From the NCBI RefSeq assembly GCF_008001015.1, contig NZ_CP042862.1, positions 3,410,001 to 3,474,000 on the forward strand: 64,000 bases of DNA, given 5' to 3'. This DNA comes from Serinicoccus profundi. GTDB taxonomy: Bacteria; Actinomycetota; Actinomycetes; Actinomycetales; Dermatophilaceae. Position 1 is the stretch's first letter. The number at the start of each line of letters is the position of its first letter. Shown here piece after piece: positions 7,768 through 16,141 of this stretch. The notes beneath the pieces are model-generated. The model was not told the DNA's origin. It saw nothing but the letters and a program-made list of their open reading frames with translations, and did no database searches. Made by a program: the position numbers and the translations under genes.

Positions 7768-9317
7768 GGCGTCACCCCCGACCCCAGCACGGCCACGACG
7801 TAGGGCTCGCGCAGCATGAGGTCGACCGCGGCCCGGGTGGCGACGTCGAACAACGGACCCGCCACGAGCGTCAGCGCCAGACCCACGCCGACCAGCGCCG
7901 TCGTCGGCGCGAGCACGCCCACCCCGAGCGCCCCGTGATGACCGCCGCGCACCGGCCCGCGCCCGGTGATGCCCTTGGCGTTCTCGGACCAGAAGGCGCG
8001 CCCCCAGACCTTGGCCACGGCATACAGCGTGAGCAGCGAGGTGAGCACCGACCCGGCGACGAGCACGAGCGCCAGCCACGACCCGTCGGCGACGCCCGCC
8101 TGCACCAGCCCCACCTTGCCGAGGAAGCCGCTGAACGGCGGGATGCCCGCGAGGTTCATGGCCGGGATGAAGAAGAGCAGCCCCACCACCGGCGAGATCC
8201 GCGCGAGGTCCCCGAGCCGCGTGCTGTCCGAGGAGCCGCCGACCCGCTCGACCAGGCCGACGACGAGGAAGAGCGTCGTCTGCACGGTGATGTGGTGGAT
8301 GACGTAGAAGATCGCCGCGGCCAGCCCGTGCGTGCTGCCCAGGGCGATGCCGAAGATGAGGAAGCCGATGTGGCTCACCAGGGTGAAGCTGAGCATCCGC
8401 TTGATGTCGTCCTGCGCGATGGCGCCGAGGATGCCGACGATCATCGTCAGCAGCGCCGCCACCAGCAGCAGGTCGGAGAACTGCCCCCCGGGGAAGAGCA
8501 ACGTCTGGGTCCGGATCATGGCGTAGACCCCGACCTTGGTGAGCAGCCCAGCGAAGACCGCGGTGACCGGCGCGGGGGCGGTGGGGTAGGAGTCGGGCAG
8601 CCAGCCGGACATCGGGAAGACCGCCGCCTTGACCGCGAAGCCGATGAGCAGCATGACCTGCAGCAGCGCCGCGGTACCGGGCGCGATCTCCCCCATCCGG
8701 TCGCTGAGCAGCGCCAGGTTGATCGTCCCGGTGGCGGCGTAGACCATGCCGATCGCGGCCAGGAAGATCAGCGAGCTGAGCAGCGAGACCAGCACGTAGG
8801 TCGTGCCCGCGCGTACCCGCTCGACCGTGCCGCCCAGGGTCAGCAAGACGAAGCTCGCGGCCAGCAGCATCTCGAAGCCGACGTAGAGGTGGAACAGGTC
8901 GCCGGAGATGAAGGTCGTCGTCACGCCCGCCGCCAGCACCAGCAGCGAGGGGTGGAAGACCGGCAGCGGCGAGTGCCCGTCGCTCTCGTCGTCGAAGCTG
9001 CTGGCGCCCTGCCCGATCGAGTAGGTCAGCACCGCCAGGGTCACCGTGGTCGACACGATGACCATGAGGGCGGCGAGCCGGTCGACGACGAGCACGATGC
9101 CCTCGGTCGCGGTCCACCCCCCGACGAGCATGACCTGCGGCCCCTGGGTGTCGCTCGCCCACAGCAGCACCGCCGCGAGCACGGCCATGCCGGACAGCGC
9201 GGTGAGGCTCACGGCGCGCTGCACCGCCGTGCGTCCGGCGGCGGCGAGGGTCAGCCCGGCGCCGATGAGGGGCAGCACGACGAGCAACGGCACCATCCAG
9301 CTGTATGCCGTGGTCAT
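7764..9317 (-). CDS. mnhD: Na+/H+ antiporter subunit D (MnhD/MrpD)
   Basis: 517-residue proton-translocating subunit homologous to NuoM/NuoN of complex I, with about 14 membrane helices. Visible family motifs include the loop GFEMLLAASFVLLTLGG, the helix GFAVKAAVFPMSGWLPDSYP with its conserved lysine, and SFTLVSHIGFLIFG. The ATG at 9317 overlaps the mnhC stop. Length is typical. It acts with MnhA in proton-driven Na+ export, giving alkali and salt tolerance. Confidence 0.95.
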   Translation of the reverse strand: MTTAYSWMVPLLVVLPLIGAGLTLAAAGRTAVQRAVSLTALSGMAVLAAVLLWASDTQGPQVMLVGGWTATEGIVLVVDRLAALMVIVSTTVTLAVLTYSIGQGASSFDDESDGHSPLPVFHPSLLVLAAGVTTTFISGDLFHLYVGFEMLLAASFVLLTLGGTVERVRAGTTYVLVSLLSSLIFLAAIGMVYAATGTINLALLSDRMGEIAPGTAALLQVMLLIGFAVKAAVFPMSGWLPDSYPTAPAPVTAVFAGLLTKVGVYAMIRTQTLLFPGGQFSDLLLVAALLTMIVGILGAIAQDDIKRMLSFTLVSHIGFLIFGIALGSTHGLAAAIFYVIHHITVQTTLFLVVGLVERVGGSSDSTRLGDLARISPVVGLLFFIPAMNLAGIPPFSGFLGKVGLVQAGVADGSWLALVLVAGSVLTSLLTLYAVAKVWGRAFWSENAKGITGRGPVRGGHHGALGVGVLAPTTALVGVGLALTLVAGPLFDVATRAAVDLMLREPYVVAVLGSGVTP

Positions 9318-9802
9318 GGCGACCCCTCCCCGCGCGGCTCGTCGTCCTGCGTGGTGCGCCCATGGTCGGCGGCGACCGCTTCGTCGCCGTCGTCGTCCAC
9401 CTCGACGTCGTGCGCCTGGTCGGCACCCGGCCCCAGGTCGTCGGCCTCGGCGCGCGCGTGGATGCGGGCGGACTCGGTGTCGTCGCTGACGAGGTCGTCC
9501 CGGGCGAGCTGCCAGCCACGGTGGGCCAGGGCCAGGACGAAGGCGGTCATCGCCAGGGTGATGACGATCGCGGTGAGCACCAGGGCCTGCGGCACCGGGT
9601 CGGCCATCGGCCCGCCGTCGCCGGCCCCGACGATCGGCGGCGACCCGGCCGGACCGGAGCCGATGATGAAGACGAGGTTGACGCCGTTGCCCATAAGCAG
9701 GAAGCCCATGAGCGCGCGGACCAGCGAGCGCGACAGGAAGAGGTAGGCGCCGGCGCCGACCAGCACGCTGGCGACCAGGACGAGGGTGAGGTTCGGCGTC
9801 AT
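9314..9802 (-). CDS. mnhC: Na+/H+ antiporter subunit C (MnhC/MrpC) with acidic C-terminal extension
   Basis: 162 residues. The first 110 are a NuoK-like membrane unit: three helices with SLVRALMGFLLMGNGVNLVF and the conserved PVPQALVLTAIVITLAMTAF. The last 45 or so residues form an acidic, probably disordered tail (AEADDLGPGADQAHDVEVDD and onward), longer than in many MrpC proteins. Start 9802 overlaps the mnhA stop; stop 9314 overlaps the mnhD start. Confidence 0.93.
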   Translation of the reverse strand: MTPNLTLVLVASVLVGAGAYLFLSRSLVRALMGFLLMGNGVNLVFIIGSGPAGSPPIVGAGDGGPMADPVPQALVLTAIVITLAMTAFVLALAHRGWQLARDDLVSDDTESARIHARAEADDLGPGADQAHDVEVDDDGDEAVAADHGRTTQDDEPRGEGSP

Positions 9803-12738
9803 CGGCTCGCCTCCTCGAGCTGCTCACGCTCGCGCGCGATCTGGGCGTCGATGCCGGACCCGAGGCTGCGCAGCACGTCCAGCATCAGGCCGATGACCAC
9901 GAGATAGACCCCGATGTCGAAGAGCAGCGAGGTCACGAGGTGGACCTCGCCGATGAGCGGGATGGTGAGGTAGGTGTCCCAGGTCCGCAGCGCGGCGCTC
10001 CCCAGCAGCATGGGGATGACGGCCGACCCGGCCGCGATGAACAACCCGGTCCCGAGCAGCGCGGCGGGCATGACGGGCAGCGCGGCGCGCAGCTCATACC
10101 CCCGACCGGCGAGGAACCGCAGGCACAGCGCCAGCCCGGCCATGATCCCGGCCGCGAACCCGCCACCGGGCTGGTTGTGCCCGGCGAGCAGCAGGTAGAC
10201 CGACCACAGCAGGATCGTGTGGAAGACGAGCCGGGTGACGATCTCGAGGATGACCGAGCGGCGCTCAGGGCCCAGCCGGTCGGCGACGGTGATCCACCGG
10301 CTGACCGGCAACGACCCGGTGTCGGTCTCGACCGGTCGCGCGCGCAGCCCGGCGCGCGCACCGCGGGCGGTCCGCAGCCCCGCGCGGACACCCTCCAGCG
10401 CCTCGCCCCTCAGCCACACCAGGCTGGCCACGCCCGTGGCGCAGGCCAGGACCACCGACAGCTCGCCCATGGTGTCCCAGGCGCGGACGTCGACGAGGAT
10501 GACGTTGACGATGTTCTTGCCCGCGCCGTAGTCGACCGACCGCTCGGGCAGCCCGATCCCGGCCGGGTCGTGCACCCGTGACGAGGTCGCCACCAGGGCG
10601 CCCAGCCCGACGACGGCGCCCACCGCCACCCCGAGGGTCGCGCGCAGCCGCCGGGTCAGACGGCTCGGGTCGTCGGGGAAACGCCCCGAGAGGCGCCGCA
10701 GCACGAGGACGAGCACGACGAGCGACACCGTCTCGACGAGGATCTGGGTCAGGGCAAGGTCGGGTGCCCCGTGCAGCAGGAAGAGCATCGCCGTGCCGTA
10801 GCCGGTCACCCCGACGAGGAAGACCGCCCGCAGCCGGCGCCGGGCGCGGGTGGCCAGGACGGCCGCGGCGATGACGAGGGCCGCCACGGCGACCTGCGCG
10901 GCGCTGTCGGCGATCCTGACCTCGGTCGGCCAGGGGGGCGCGCCCAGCAGCAGGACCGTCCCCGGGAGCAGCACGAGCACGATGAAGATCGTCCCGAGCA
11001 GGGCCGGCAGCGAGCCGCGGGACATGAAGCCGGTGGCCTCCAGGGCGGTGCGGTCCAGCCCCCGCATGATGAGCTGGTAGGTACGCCCCGCGTCGAACGG
11101 CAGCAGCGGGATCGGCACCTCGGCCGGGCGGCGGGCCTGCAGCCACCACCAGAGCCCGCCCAGCACCCAGACGCCGATCGAGACGAACAGCGCCGGCGAC
11201 CACCCGTGCCAGAGCCCGAGGTGCACGCTCGGTCCGGCCACCTGCCCCACCGTCGAGGTATGCCGCTCCAGCACCCCTTCCAGCGGCAGCGAGGTCACCC
11301 CGAGGGCGAGTCCGGCGAGGGCCAGGGTGAGTGGGATCCCCACGAGGACCGGGCCGGGGGCGTGCCAGGGATGGTCGGCCGGCACCTGCGCCGGGGCCGG
11401 CTGACCGGCGGGCCGCTCCGGCGGCCGGGCGCCGTCGGTGAAGGCGCCCCAGACGAAGCGCAGCGAGTAGGCCATCGTCAGCACCGCCCCGGCCACGAAG
11501 ACCACCGCGGTGGCGCCCTGCAGCGACCACCACCCGTCGGCGGGCTCCAGGAGGGCGGCGACCGCAGCCTCCTTGCCGACGAAGCCGAGCAGCACCGGCA
11601 GCCCGGCCATCGACATCGCGGCGAGCACCCCCGCGAGCGCCAACCACGGCGCCTGCTGACGCACCCCGCGCAGCCGCCGGATGTCGCGGGTGCCGGTGGC
11701 GTGGTCGATGGCCCCGGTCGTGAGGAAGAGCGAGGACTTGAAGAGCGCGTGCGCGAGCAGCAGGGTCAGCCCGGCCAGCGCGGTGGCCTCGCTGCCGTAG
11801 CCGAGCAGCAGCACGAGCATGCCCAGCTGGCTCACCGTGCCATAGGCGAGCAGCAGCTTGAGGTCGAGCTGGCGGGTCGCCCGGACGCCGCCGAGCAGCA
11901 TCGTCAACCCCCCGAGCACGAGGACCATGACCTGCCACACCGGCACGTCGGCATACCCCGGCGCGAAGCGCGCGACGAGGTAGACACCGGCCTTGACCAT
12001 GGCGGCGGCGTGGAGGTAGGCGCTCACCGGGGTGGGGGCGGCCATCGCGCCGGGCAGCCAGAAGTGGAAGGGCACGAGGGCGGACTTGGTGATCGCGCCG
12101 ACGAGGAGCAACCCGACACCCCAGGCGACGGATGTGGAGGTCGTGGGCGGGTCGGCGACGAGCTCGCTGATCCGGTAGCTGCCCGCCGCGTCGCCGAGGA
12201 GCACGATGCCGACCAGCATGCTCAGGCCTCCGGCGGCGGTGACCACCAGCGCCTGCCGGGCGGCCCGGGTGCTCGCCGCGCTGGTCGTGAGGTAGCCGAC
12301 CAGGAGGTAGGACAGGACGGTCGTGATCTCCCAGAAGACGTAGAGCAGCAGGAGGTCGTCGGTGGTGACCAGGCCGAGCATCGCCCCGGCGAAGCCGACG
12401 AGCGCGCCCCCGAGCAGCCCGGGGCTCCCGGCCGTCGTGCTGACGTCGAGGTAGTGCCAGCAGTAGAGCAGGACCAGCGCCCCGACCCCGGCCACGACCA
12501 GGCTCATGAGCAGCGCGAGGGTGTCGAGGCGGAAGGACAGCGCCAGACCCAGGTCGGCGACCCAGGTGAGCTCCTCGACGCGCGGCGGGGCATCGGCGAG
12601 GAGGAAGGTCGCGGCGCCGGCGGCGGTGAGCGCGGGGAGCAGCGCCAGCACCGCGAACGCGCGGCCACCGAGCAGGCGCACCAACGTCGGCGCCAGCACG
12701 GCGGCGAGGAGGTGCGCTCCGAGGACGGTCAGGACCAT
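9799..12738 (-). CDS. mnhA: Na+/H+ antiporter subunit A fused to subunit B (MnhA-MnhB)
   Basis: 979 residues. The N-terminal two thirds are NuoL-like MrpA, with many helices and motifs such as LPGAMAAPTPVSAYLHAAAM, the lysine in LLAHALFKSSLFLTTGAIDH, and a following MrpA-specific helix set including TQILVETVSLVVLVLVL. From about residue 826 the protein is MrpB-like (SVILEIVTRLVFHTILLWS, GHNQPGGGFAAGIMAGLAL). The A-B fusion is known in actinobacteria and explains the absence of a separate mnhB. The ATG at 12738 has GGGGAGG 5-11 bp upstream. First gene of the six-gene operon. Confidence 0.95.
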   Translation of the reverse strand: MVLTVLGAHLLAAVLAPTLVRLLGGRAFAVLALLPALTAAGAATFLLADAPPRVEELTWVADLGLALSFRLDTLALLMSLVVAGVGALVLLYCWHYLDVSTTAGSPGLLGGALVGFAGAMLGLVTTDDLLLLYVFWEITTVLSYLLVGYLTTSAASTRAARQALVVTAAGGLSMLVGIVLLGDAAGSYRISELVADPPTTSTSVAWGVGLLLVGAITKSALVPFHFWLPGAMAAPTPVSAYLHAAAMVKAGVYLVARFAPGYADVPVWQVMVLVLGGLTMLLGGVRATRQLDLKLLLAYGTVSQLGMLVLLLGYGSEATALAGLTLLLAHALFKSSLFLTTGAIDHATGTRDIRRLRGVRQQAPWLALAGVLAAMSMAGLPVLLGFVGKEAAVAALLEPADGWWSLQGATAVVFVAGAVLTMAYSLRFVWGAFTDGARPPERPAGQPAPAQVPADHPWHAPGPVLVGIPLTLALAGLALGVTSLPLEGVLERHTSTVGQVAGPSVHLGLWHGWSPALFVSIGVWVLGGLWWWLQARRPAEVPIPLLPFDAGRTYQLIMRGLDRTALEATGFMSRGSLPALLGTIFIVLVLLPGTVLLLGAPPWPTEVRIADSAAQVAVAALVIAAAVLATRARRRLRAVFLVGVTGYGTAMLFLLHGAPDLALTQILVETVSLVVLVLVLRRLSGRFPDDPSRLTRRLRATLGVAVGAVVGLGALVATSSRVHDPAGIGLPERSVDYGAGKNIVNVILVDVRAWDTMGELSVVLACATGVASLVWLRGEALEGVRAGLRTARGARAGLRARPVETDTGSLPVSRWITVADRLGPERRSVILEIVTRLVFHTILLWSVYLLLAGHNQPGGGFAAGIMAGLALCLRFLAGRGYELRAALPVMPAALLGTGLFIAAGSAVIPMLLGSAALRTWDTYLTIPLIGEVHLVTSLLFDIGVYLVVIGLMLDVLRSLGSGIDAQIAREREQLEEASR

Positions 12739-12810
12739 GCTGACCTCCCCTATGGTGTATGACGTGTCCCGCAAGTCTACCGGCCGCGCGATGGTGCCCT
12801 GACGACGCAC

Positions 12811-12847
12811 GGACGGCCCCGCACCCACGAGGGGTGCGGGGCCGTCC
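12811..12847 (-). terminator. Strong stem-loop downstream of rplI
   Basis: A perfect 16-bp GC-rich stem (left arm GGACGGCCCCGCACCC at 12811-12826, right arm 12832-12847) with a 5-nt loop begins 23 bp after the rplI stop. There is no clear T-run, as is common for actinobacterial terminators. It separates the ribosomal-protein operon from the Mrp operon, whose own promoter must lie in 12739-12810. Confidence 0.8.
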
Positions 12848-12869
12848 TGAGCCGTGCCGGAGCCGTGGG

Positions 12870-13322
12870 TCAGACGGCGCTGGCGACCACGCTCACGGTG
12901 ACGTCGGCCGCGACGTCGTCGAGCAGACGCACGTGCACGGCGTGCTCACCGAGGCTGCGGATCGGGGTGCGGACCTCGATGCGGCGCTTGTCGACCTCGG
13001 GGCCACCGCTGGCGCGGATCGCCTCGGCGATCTCACCGGGGGTGACGGCACCGAAGAGGCGACCGCCGGAGCCGGCGCGCGCCTCCACGGTGACCTCGGA
13101 GCTCTCGAGCCGGGCCTTGGCGGCGGCGGCGTCCTCGGCGCTCCGGACGGCGCGCTTGTCGCGGGCCGCCTTGATCGAGTCGACCTGCTTCTGGCCGCCC
13201 TTGGTCCAGGGCGTGGCCACCTTGCGGGGCAGCAGGAAGTTGCGGGCGTAGCCGTCCTTGACGTCGACGACGTCGCCGGCGTCACCGAGGCCGGTGACCG
13301 GCTGGGTGAGGATGATCTTCAT
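12870..13322 (-). CDS. rplI: 50S ribosomal protein L9
   Basis: 150 residues, the usual length for bL9. It begins MKIILTQPVTGLGDAGDVVD and contains the signature VKDGYARNFLLPRKVA. The C-terminal domain includes GRLFGAVTPGEIAEAI. The ATG at 13322 is preceded by AGGGAG. It is the last gene of the rpsF-ssb-rpsR-rplI group, followed by a strong stem-loop. Confidence 0.98.
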   Translation of the reverse strand: MKIILTQPVTGLGDAGDVVDVKDGYARNFLLPRKVATPWTKGGQKQVDSIKAARDKRAVRSAEDAAAAKARLESSEVTVEARAGSGGRLFGAVTPGEIAEAIRASGGPEVDKRRIEVRTPIRSLGEHAVHVRLLDDVAADVTVSVVASAV

Positions 13323-13344
13323 GTCAGATGCTCCCTTGGCCGAC

Positions 13345-13581
13345 TCAGCGGGCGGAGCTGCTGTAGGGCAGCAGCGCCATCTCGCGGGCGTTCTTGACGG
13401 CGTTGGCGATGCGGCGCTGCTCCTGCACGGAGACACCGGTCACCCGACGGGCACGGATCTTGCCCCGGTCGGAGATGAACTTGCGCAGCAGCGCGGTGTC
13501 CTTGTAGTCGATCGACTCGATCTTCGCGGACTTGAGCGGGTTCGCCTTCTTCTTCGGCTTACGCATGACGGGCTTGGCCAT
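13345..13581 (-). CDS. rpsR: 30S ribosomal protein S18, zinc-independent (Cys-less) form
   Basis: 78 residues. The core [20 protein letters not shown] and [14 protein letters not shown] is typical of bS18. The CxxC zinc motif found before IDYKD in C+ forms is absent; the segment reads [14 protein letters not shown]. This is therefore a C- type S18. Start 13581 follows AGGGGAG, which lies inside a possible hairpin. It pairs with S6 in the 30S platform. Confidence 0.97.
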   Translation of the reverse strand: MAKPVMRKPKKKANPLKSAKIESIDYKDTALLRKFISDRGKIRARRVTGVSVQEQRRIANAVKNAREMALLPYSSSAR

Positions 13582-13587
13582 CGTGGT

Positions 13588-13626
13588 GCTCTCCCCTTTC
13601 GTGAGAGCCCGAGCTCATCGCTCGGG
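13588..13626 (-). promoter_or_regulatory. Two adjacent hairpins in the rpsR leader, one covering the ribosome binding site
   Basis: On the transcript, arms at 13620-13626 and 13608-13614 form a 7-bp stem (CCCGAGC/GCTCGGG, loop TCATC on the plus strand). Arms 13603-13608 and 13588-13593 (GAGAGC/GCTCTC) form a second stem that encloses the AGGGGAG of rpsR. The two stems share one base at 13608, so they compete or abut. This is consistent with translational control of S18 but is not proof. Confidence 0.35.
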
Positions 13627-13670
13627 ATGGTGGTGGTTGAACAGTGTGGTGCGTGGTGGCGCGGACCGGC

Positions 13671-14291
13671 TCAGAACGGCGGCTCGTCGTAGGACGGCGC
13701 GCCGCCCCAGCCCGAGCCTCCGCCGGAGGAGCCGGAGGTGTTGCCACCGGGGGTGTTGCTCGCCCCGCCGGTCGCCCAGGGGTCGTTGGCCGGCGCCTGC
13801 TGGGAGCCGGAGCCGGACTGCTGGCCGCCGGCCGGCTGACCCGACTGGCCACCCTGGCCGCCCTGGTAGCCGGACTGGCCACCCTGGCCGCCCTGCCAGC
13901 CGCCGCCGCCTCCGCCACCCTGGCCGCGCTGGGCCTTGGTGACCTGGGCGGTGGCATACCGCATGGACGGACCGACCTCGTCGACCTGCATCTCCATGAC
14001 CGTGCGGTTCTCGCCCTCCTGGGTCTGCCAGGAGCGGGAGACCAGTCGGCCGGTGGCGATGACGCGGTCGCCGCGGTGCAGCGACTCCGAGACGTGCTCG
14101 GCCGCCTCGCGCCACACCGAGCAGCGCATGAACAGCGTCTCGCCGTCCTTGAACTCGTTGCTCTGCCGGTCGAACTGCCGCGGCGTGGAGGCCACGGTGA
14201 AGTTCGCGACGGCAGCACCGCTGGGGGTGAAGCGCAGCTCGGGGTCGGCGGTCAGGTTGCCGACGACGGTGATCGGAGTCTCTCCGGCCAT
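13671..14291 (-). CDS. ssb: Single-stranded DNA-binding protein
   Basis: 206 residues. The OB fold occupies about residues 1-110, with [19 protein letters not shown] and [21 protein letters not shown] long Gly/Gln/Ser linker follows, with repeated GGQGGQSG units, and the protein ends in the acidic tip YDEPPF that recruits partner proteins. The longer tail is typical of actinobacterial SSB. Start ATG 14291; it lies between rpsF and rpsR, as in most bacteria. Confidence 0.98.
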   Translation of the reverse strand: MAGETPITVVGNLTADPELRFTPSGAAVANFTVASTPRQFDRQSNEFKDGETLFMRCSVWREAAEHVSESLHRGDRVIATGRLVSRSWQTQEGENRTVMEMQVDEVGPSMRYATAQVTKAQRGQGGGGGGGWQGGQGGQSGYQGGQGGQSGQPAGGQQSGSGSQQAPANDPWATGGASNTPGGNTSGSSGGGSGWGGAPSYDEPPF

Positions 14292-14349
14292 GTCAGGTGC
14301 TCCTTGGCGTGTCGAGCGGGCGGGTGGGGGCGAGGATGCGGCGCGCGAC

Positions 14350-14637
14350 TCAGGCGTCGCGGCGCAGCAGCTTGGTCCGCAGGACGGTCTCGTTGAGGCC
14401 GAGCTGGCGGTCCAGCTCCTGCGCGGTCGCGGGCTCCGCGGTCATGGTGACCACGGCGTAGATGCCCTCGGGCTGCTTCTTGATCTCGTAGGCCAGGCGG
14501 CGCCGGCCCATGACGTCGATCTCGTCGACGGAGCCACCGTCCTTGACGACGACGGCGAGCATCTTCTCCAGCGTGGGCTGGAGGGTGCGCTCATCGGTCT
14601 CGGGGTCGAGGATGATCATGAGTTCGTACTGACGCAT
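14350..14637 (-). CDS. rpsF: 30S ribosomal protein S6
   Basis: 95 residues, starting [20 protein letters not shown] with the later motif [20 protein letters not shown]. The ATG at 14637 is chosen because homology begins there and AAGGAGG lies 12 bp upstream; the frame is open further upstream without protein character. First gene of rpsF-ssb-rpsR-rplI. S6 binds S18 in the small subunit. Confidence 0.98.
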   Translation of the reverse strand: MRQYELMIILDPETDERTLQPTLEKMLAVVVKDGGSVDEIDVMGRRRLAYEIKKQPEGIYAVVTMTAEPATAQELDRQLGLNETVLRTKLLRRDA

Positions 14638-14668
14638 GGTGAGGACCCACCTCCTTCGGTCTGTAGCG

Positions 14669-14687
14669 GTCACGGTCTCTCCGTGAC
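14669..14687 (-). promoter_or_regulatory. Stem-loop in the rpsF leader
   Basis: GTCACGG (14669-14675) and CCGTGAC (14681-14687) form a perfect 7-bp stem with a 5-nt loop, about 30 nt upstream of the rpsF ATG. Many bacteria autoregulate this operon through an S6:S18-binding leader hairpin that presents a CCG. This could be such an element, but the diagnostic bulge is not clearly visible. Confidence 0.35.
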
Positions 14688-14753
14688 AGGAGGGCTTCAC
14701 ACGTCCACCGCATCGCTGCCAGCATGCCATCATCGAGACGGCCGCCGCAGGCG

Positions 14754-14762
14754 TTGTCCACA
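14754..14762 (+). promoter_or_regulatory. Single DnaA box upstream of rpsF
   Basis: TTGTCCACA, an exact match to the actinobacterial DnaA-box consensus, lies 117 bp upstream of the rpsF start, in the 296-bp gap shared with the divergent UDP-glucose dehydrogenase gene. It may place rpsF-ssb under DnaA influence. The rest of the gap shows no gene. Confidence 0.5.
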
Positions 14763-14933
14763 GGGTCCCGGCGTGCCGGACCCCCACGGATCGCGGTGAA
14801 CCCGACCACGATACCGGCCGCGGCGCGGAGGCGCCTAATCGTCAGCACGACCCGCAGGAGCCGGTGAGGTCGGCCTCATGCTCCTCTCACCTGCCCCACG
14901 ACATACTGGGCGCCACCGACACCAAGGAGAGGT

Positions 14934-16100
14934 ATGAAGATCGCCATCGCCGGCACCGGATACGTGGGGCTCTCGCTCGCCGTCGTCCTGGCCCAGCACC
15001 ACGAGGTGTCCGCGCTGGACATCGACGCCGCCAAGGTCGACCTCATCAACGCGCGCCGCAGCCCGATCCACGACCCGGAGATCAGCGACTACCTCGCCAC
15101 CCGGGAGCTCACCCTGCGGGCGACGACCGACCCGCAGGAGGCGTATGCCGGCGCCGCGTGGGTCGTGGTCGCGACACCGACCGACTACGACACCGAGACC
15201 AACTTCTTCGACACCCGCAGCGTGGAGTCGGTCGTGGCCGACGTCCGGCGGGTCAACCCCGACGCGGCGATCGTCATCAAGTCCACGATCCCGGTGGGCT
15301 ACACCGAGCAGCTGCGCGAGGCCTACCCCGGCGCCCCGATCATCTTCAGCCCCGAGTTCCTCCGGGAGGGGCGGGCGCTGCACGACAACCTGCACCCCTC
15401 GCGCGTCATCGTCGGCGACACCGGCGAGCGCGGCCAGGAGTTCGCCGACCTGCTCCTCGAGGGCGCCGTCGACACCGACGTGCCCGTGCTGCTCACCCAC
15501 TCGACCGAGGCCGAGGCGATCAAGCTCTTCGCCAACACCTACCTCGCGATGCGGGTGGCCTACTTCAACGAGCTCGACACGTATGCCGTCACCCGCGGCC
15601 TGGACACCCGACAGATCATCGAGGGCGTCGGGCTCGACCCGCGGATCGGCGCGCACTACAACAACCCGAGCTTCGGCTACGGCGGCTACTGCCTGCCCAA
15701 GGACACCCGTCAGCTGCTCGCCAACTACGGCACCGTGCCGCAGACCCTCATCACCGCGGTCGTCGACGCCAACACGACGCGGATGGACTTCATCGCCGCC
15801 GACATCCTCGACCGGCGCCCGCGCCGGGTCGGGATCTACCGGCTCATCATGAAGGCCGGGTCCGACAACTTCCGGGCCAGCAGCGTCCAGGGGGTCATGT
15901 CGAGGCTTCAGGCGAGGGGCGTGGAGATCGTCATCTACGAGCCGTCCTACGAGCGCGACACCTTCCAGGGGTGCCGGGTGCTGCGCGACCTCGACGACTT
16001 CACGCAGAGCGCAGACGTCATCATCGCCAACCGGCTCGACGACCACAGCGGGGAGTTCGGCGACAAGCTCTACACCCGCGACCTCTACGGCCGGGACTGA
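14934..16100 (+). CDS. ugd: UDP-glucose 6-dehydrogenase
   Basis: 388 residues. Oxidises UDP-glucose to UDP-glucuronate with two NAD+. The Rossmann motif [20 protein letters not shown] is at the N-terminus. [11 protein letters not shown] and [20 protein letters not shown] lie in the middle, and the catalytic cysteine (about 253) is in [15 protein letters not shown]. The C-terminal UDP-binding domain ends near [20 protein letters not shown]. The ATG at 14934 follows AAGGAGAGGT. The sequence resembles the short, Streptococcus HasB-like class. It opens the polysaccharide island and supplies UDP-GlcA. Confidence 0.94.
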   Translation: MKIAIAGTGYVGLSLAVVLAQHHEVSALDIDAAKVDLINARRSPIHDPEISDYLATRELTLRATTDPQEAYAGAAWVVVATPTDYDTETNFFDTRSVESVVADVRRVNPDAAIVIKSTIPVGYTEQLREAYPGAPIIFSPEFLREGRALHDNLHPSRVIVGDTGERGQEFADLLLEGAVDTDVPVLLTHSTEAEAIKLFANTYLAMRVAYFNELDTYAVTRGLDTRQIIEGVGLDPRIGAHYNNPSFGYGGYCLPKDTRQLLANYGTVPQTLITAVVDANTTRMDFIAADILDRRPRRVGIYRLIMKAGSDNFRASSVQGVMSRLQARGVEIVIYEPSYERDTFQGCRVLRDLDDFTQSADVIIANRLDDHSGEFGDKLYTRDLYGRD

Positions 16101-16141
16101 CCTGCTGGGTCCTCGGCCCGCCGTTTGGCACCATGGGCGCT

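Noticed and set aside
9046-9907. Plus-strand open frames opposite mnhC and mnhD
   Set aside because: Low-complexity translations with no start signals, fully covered by conserved minus-strand antiporter genes.
10771-12762. 663-codon plus-strand open frame opposite mnhA
   Set aside because: Composition is Gly/Arg/Gln/His-rich without domains; it is the antisense shadow of mnhA at high GC.
14864-16141. N-terminal extension of the first acyltransferase gene
   Set aside because: The frame is open through the UDP-glucose dehydrogenase gene only because of GC bias; homology begins at 16142.
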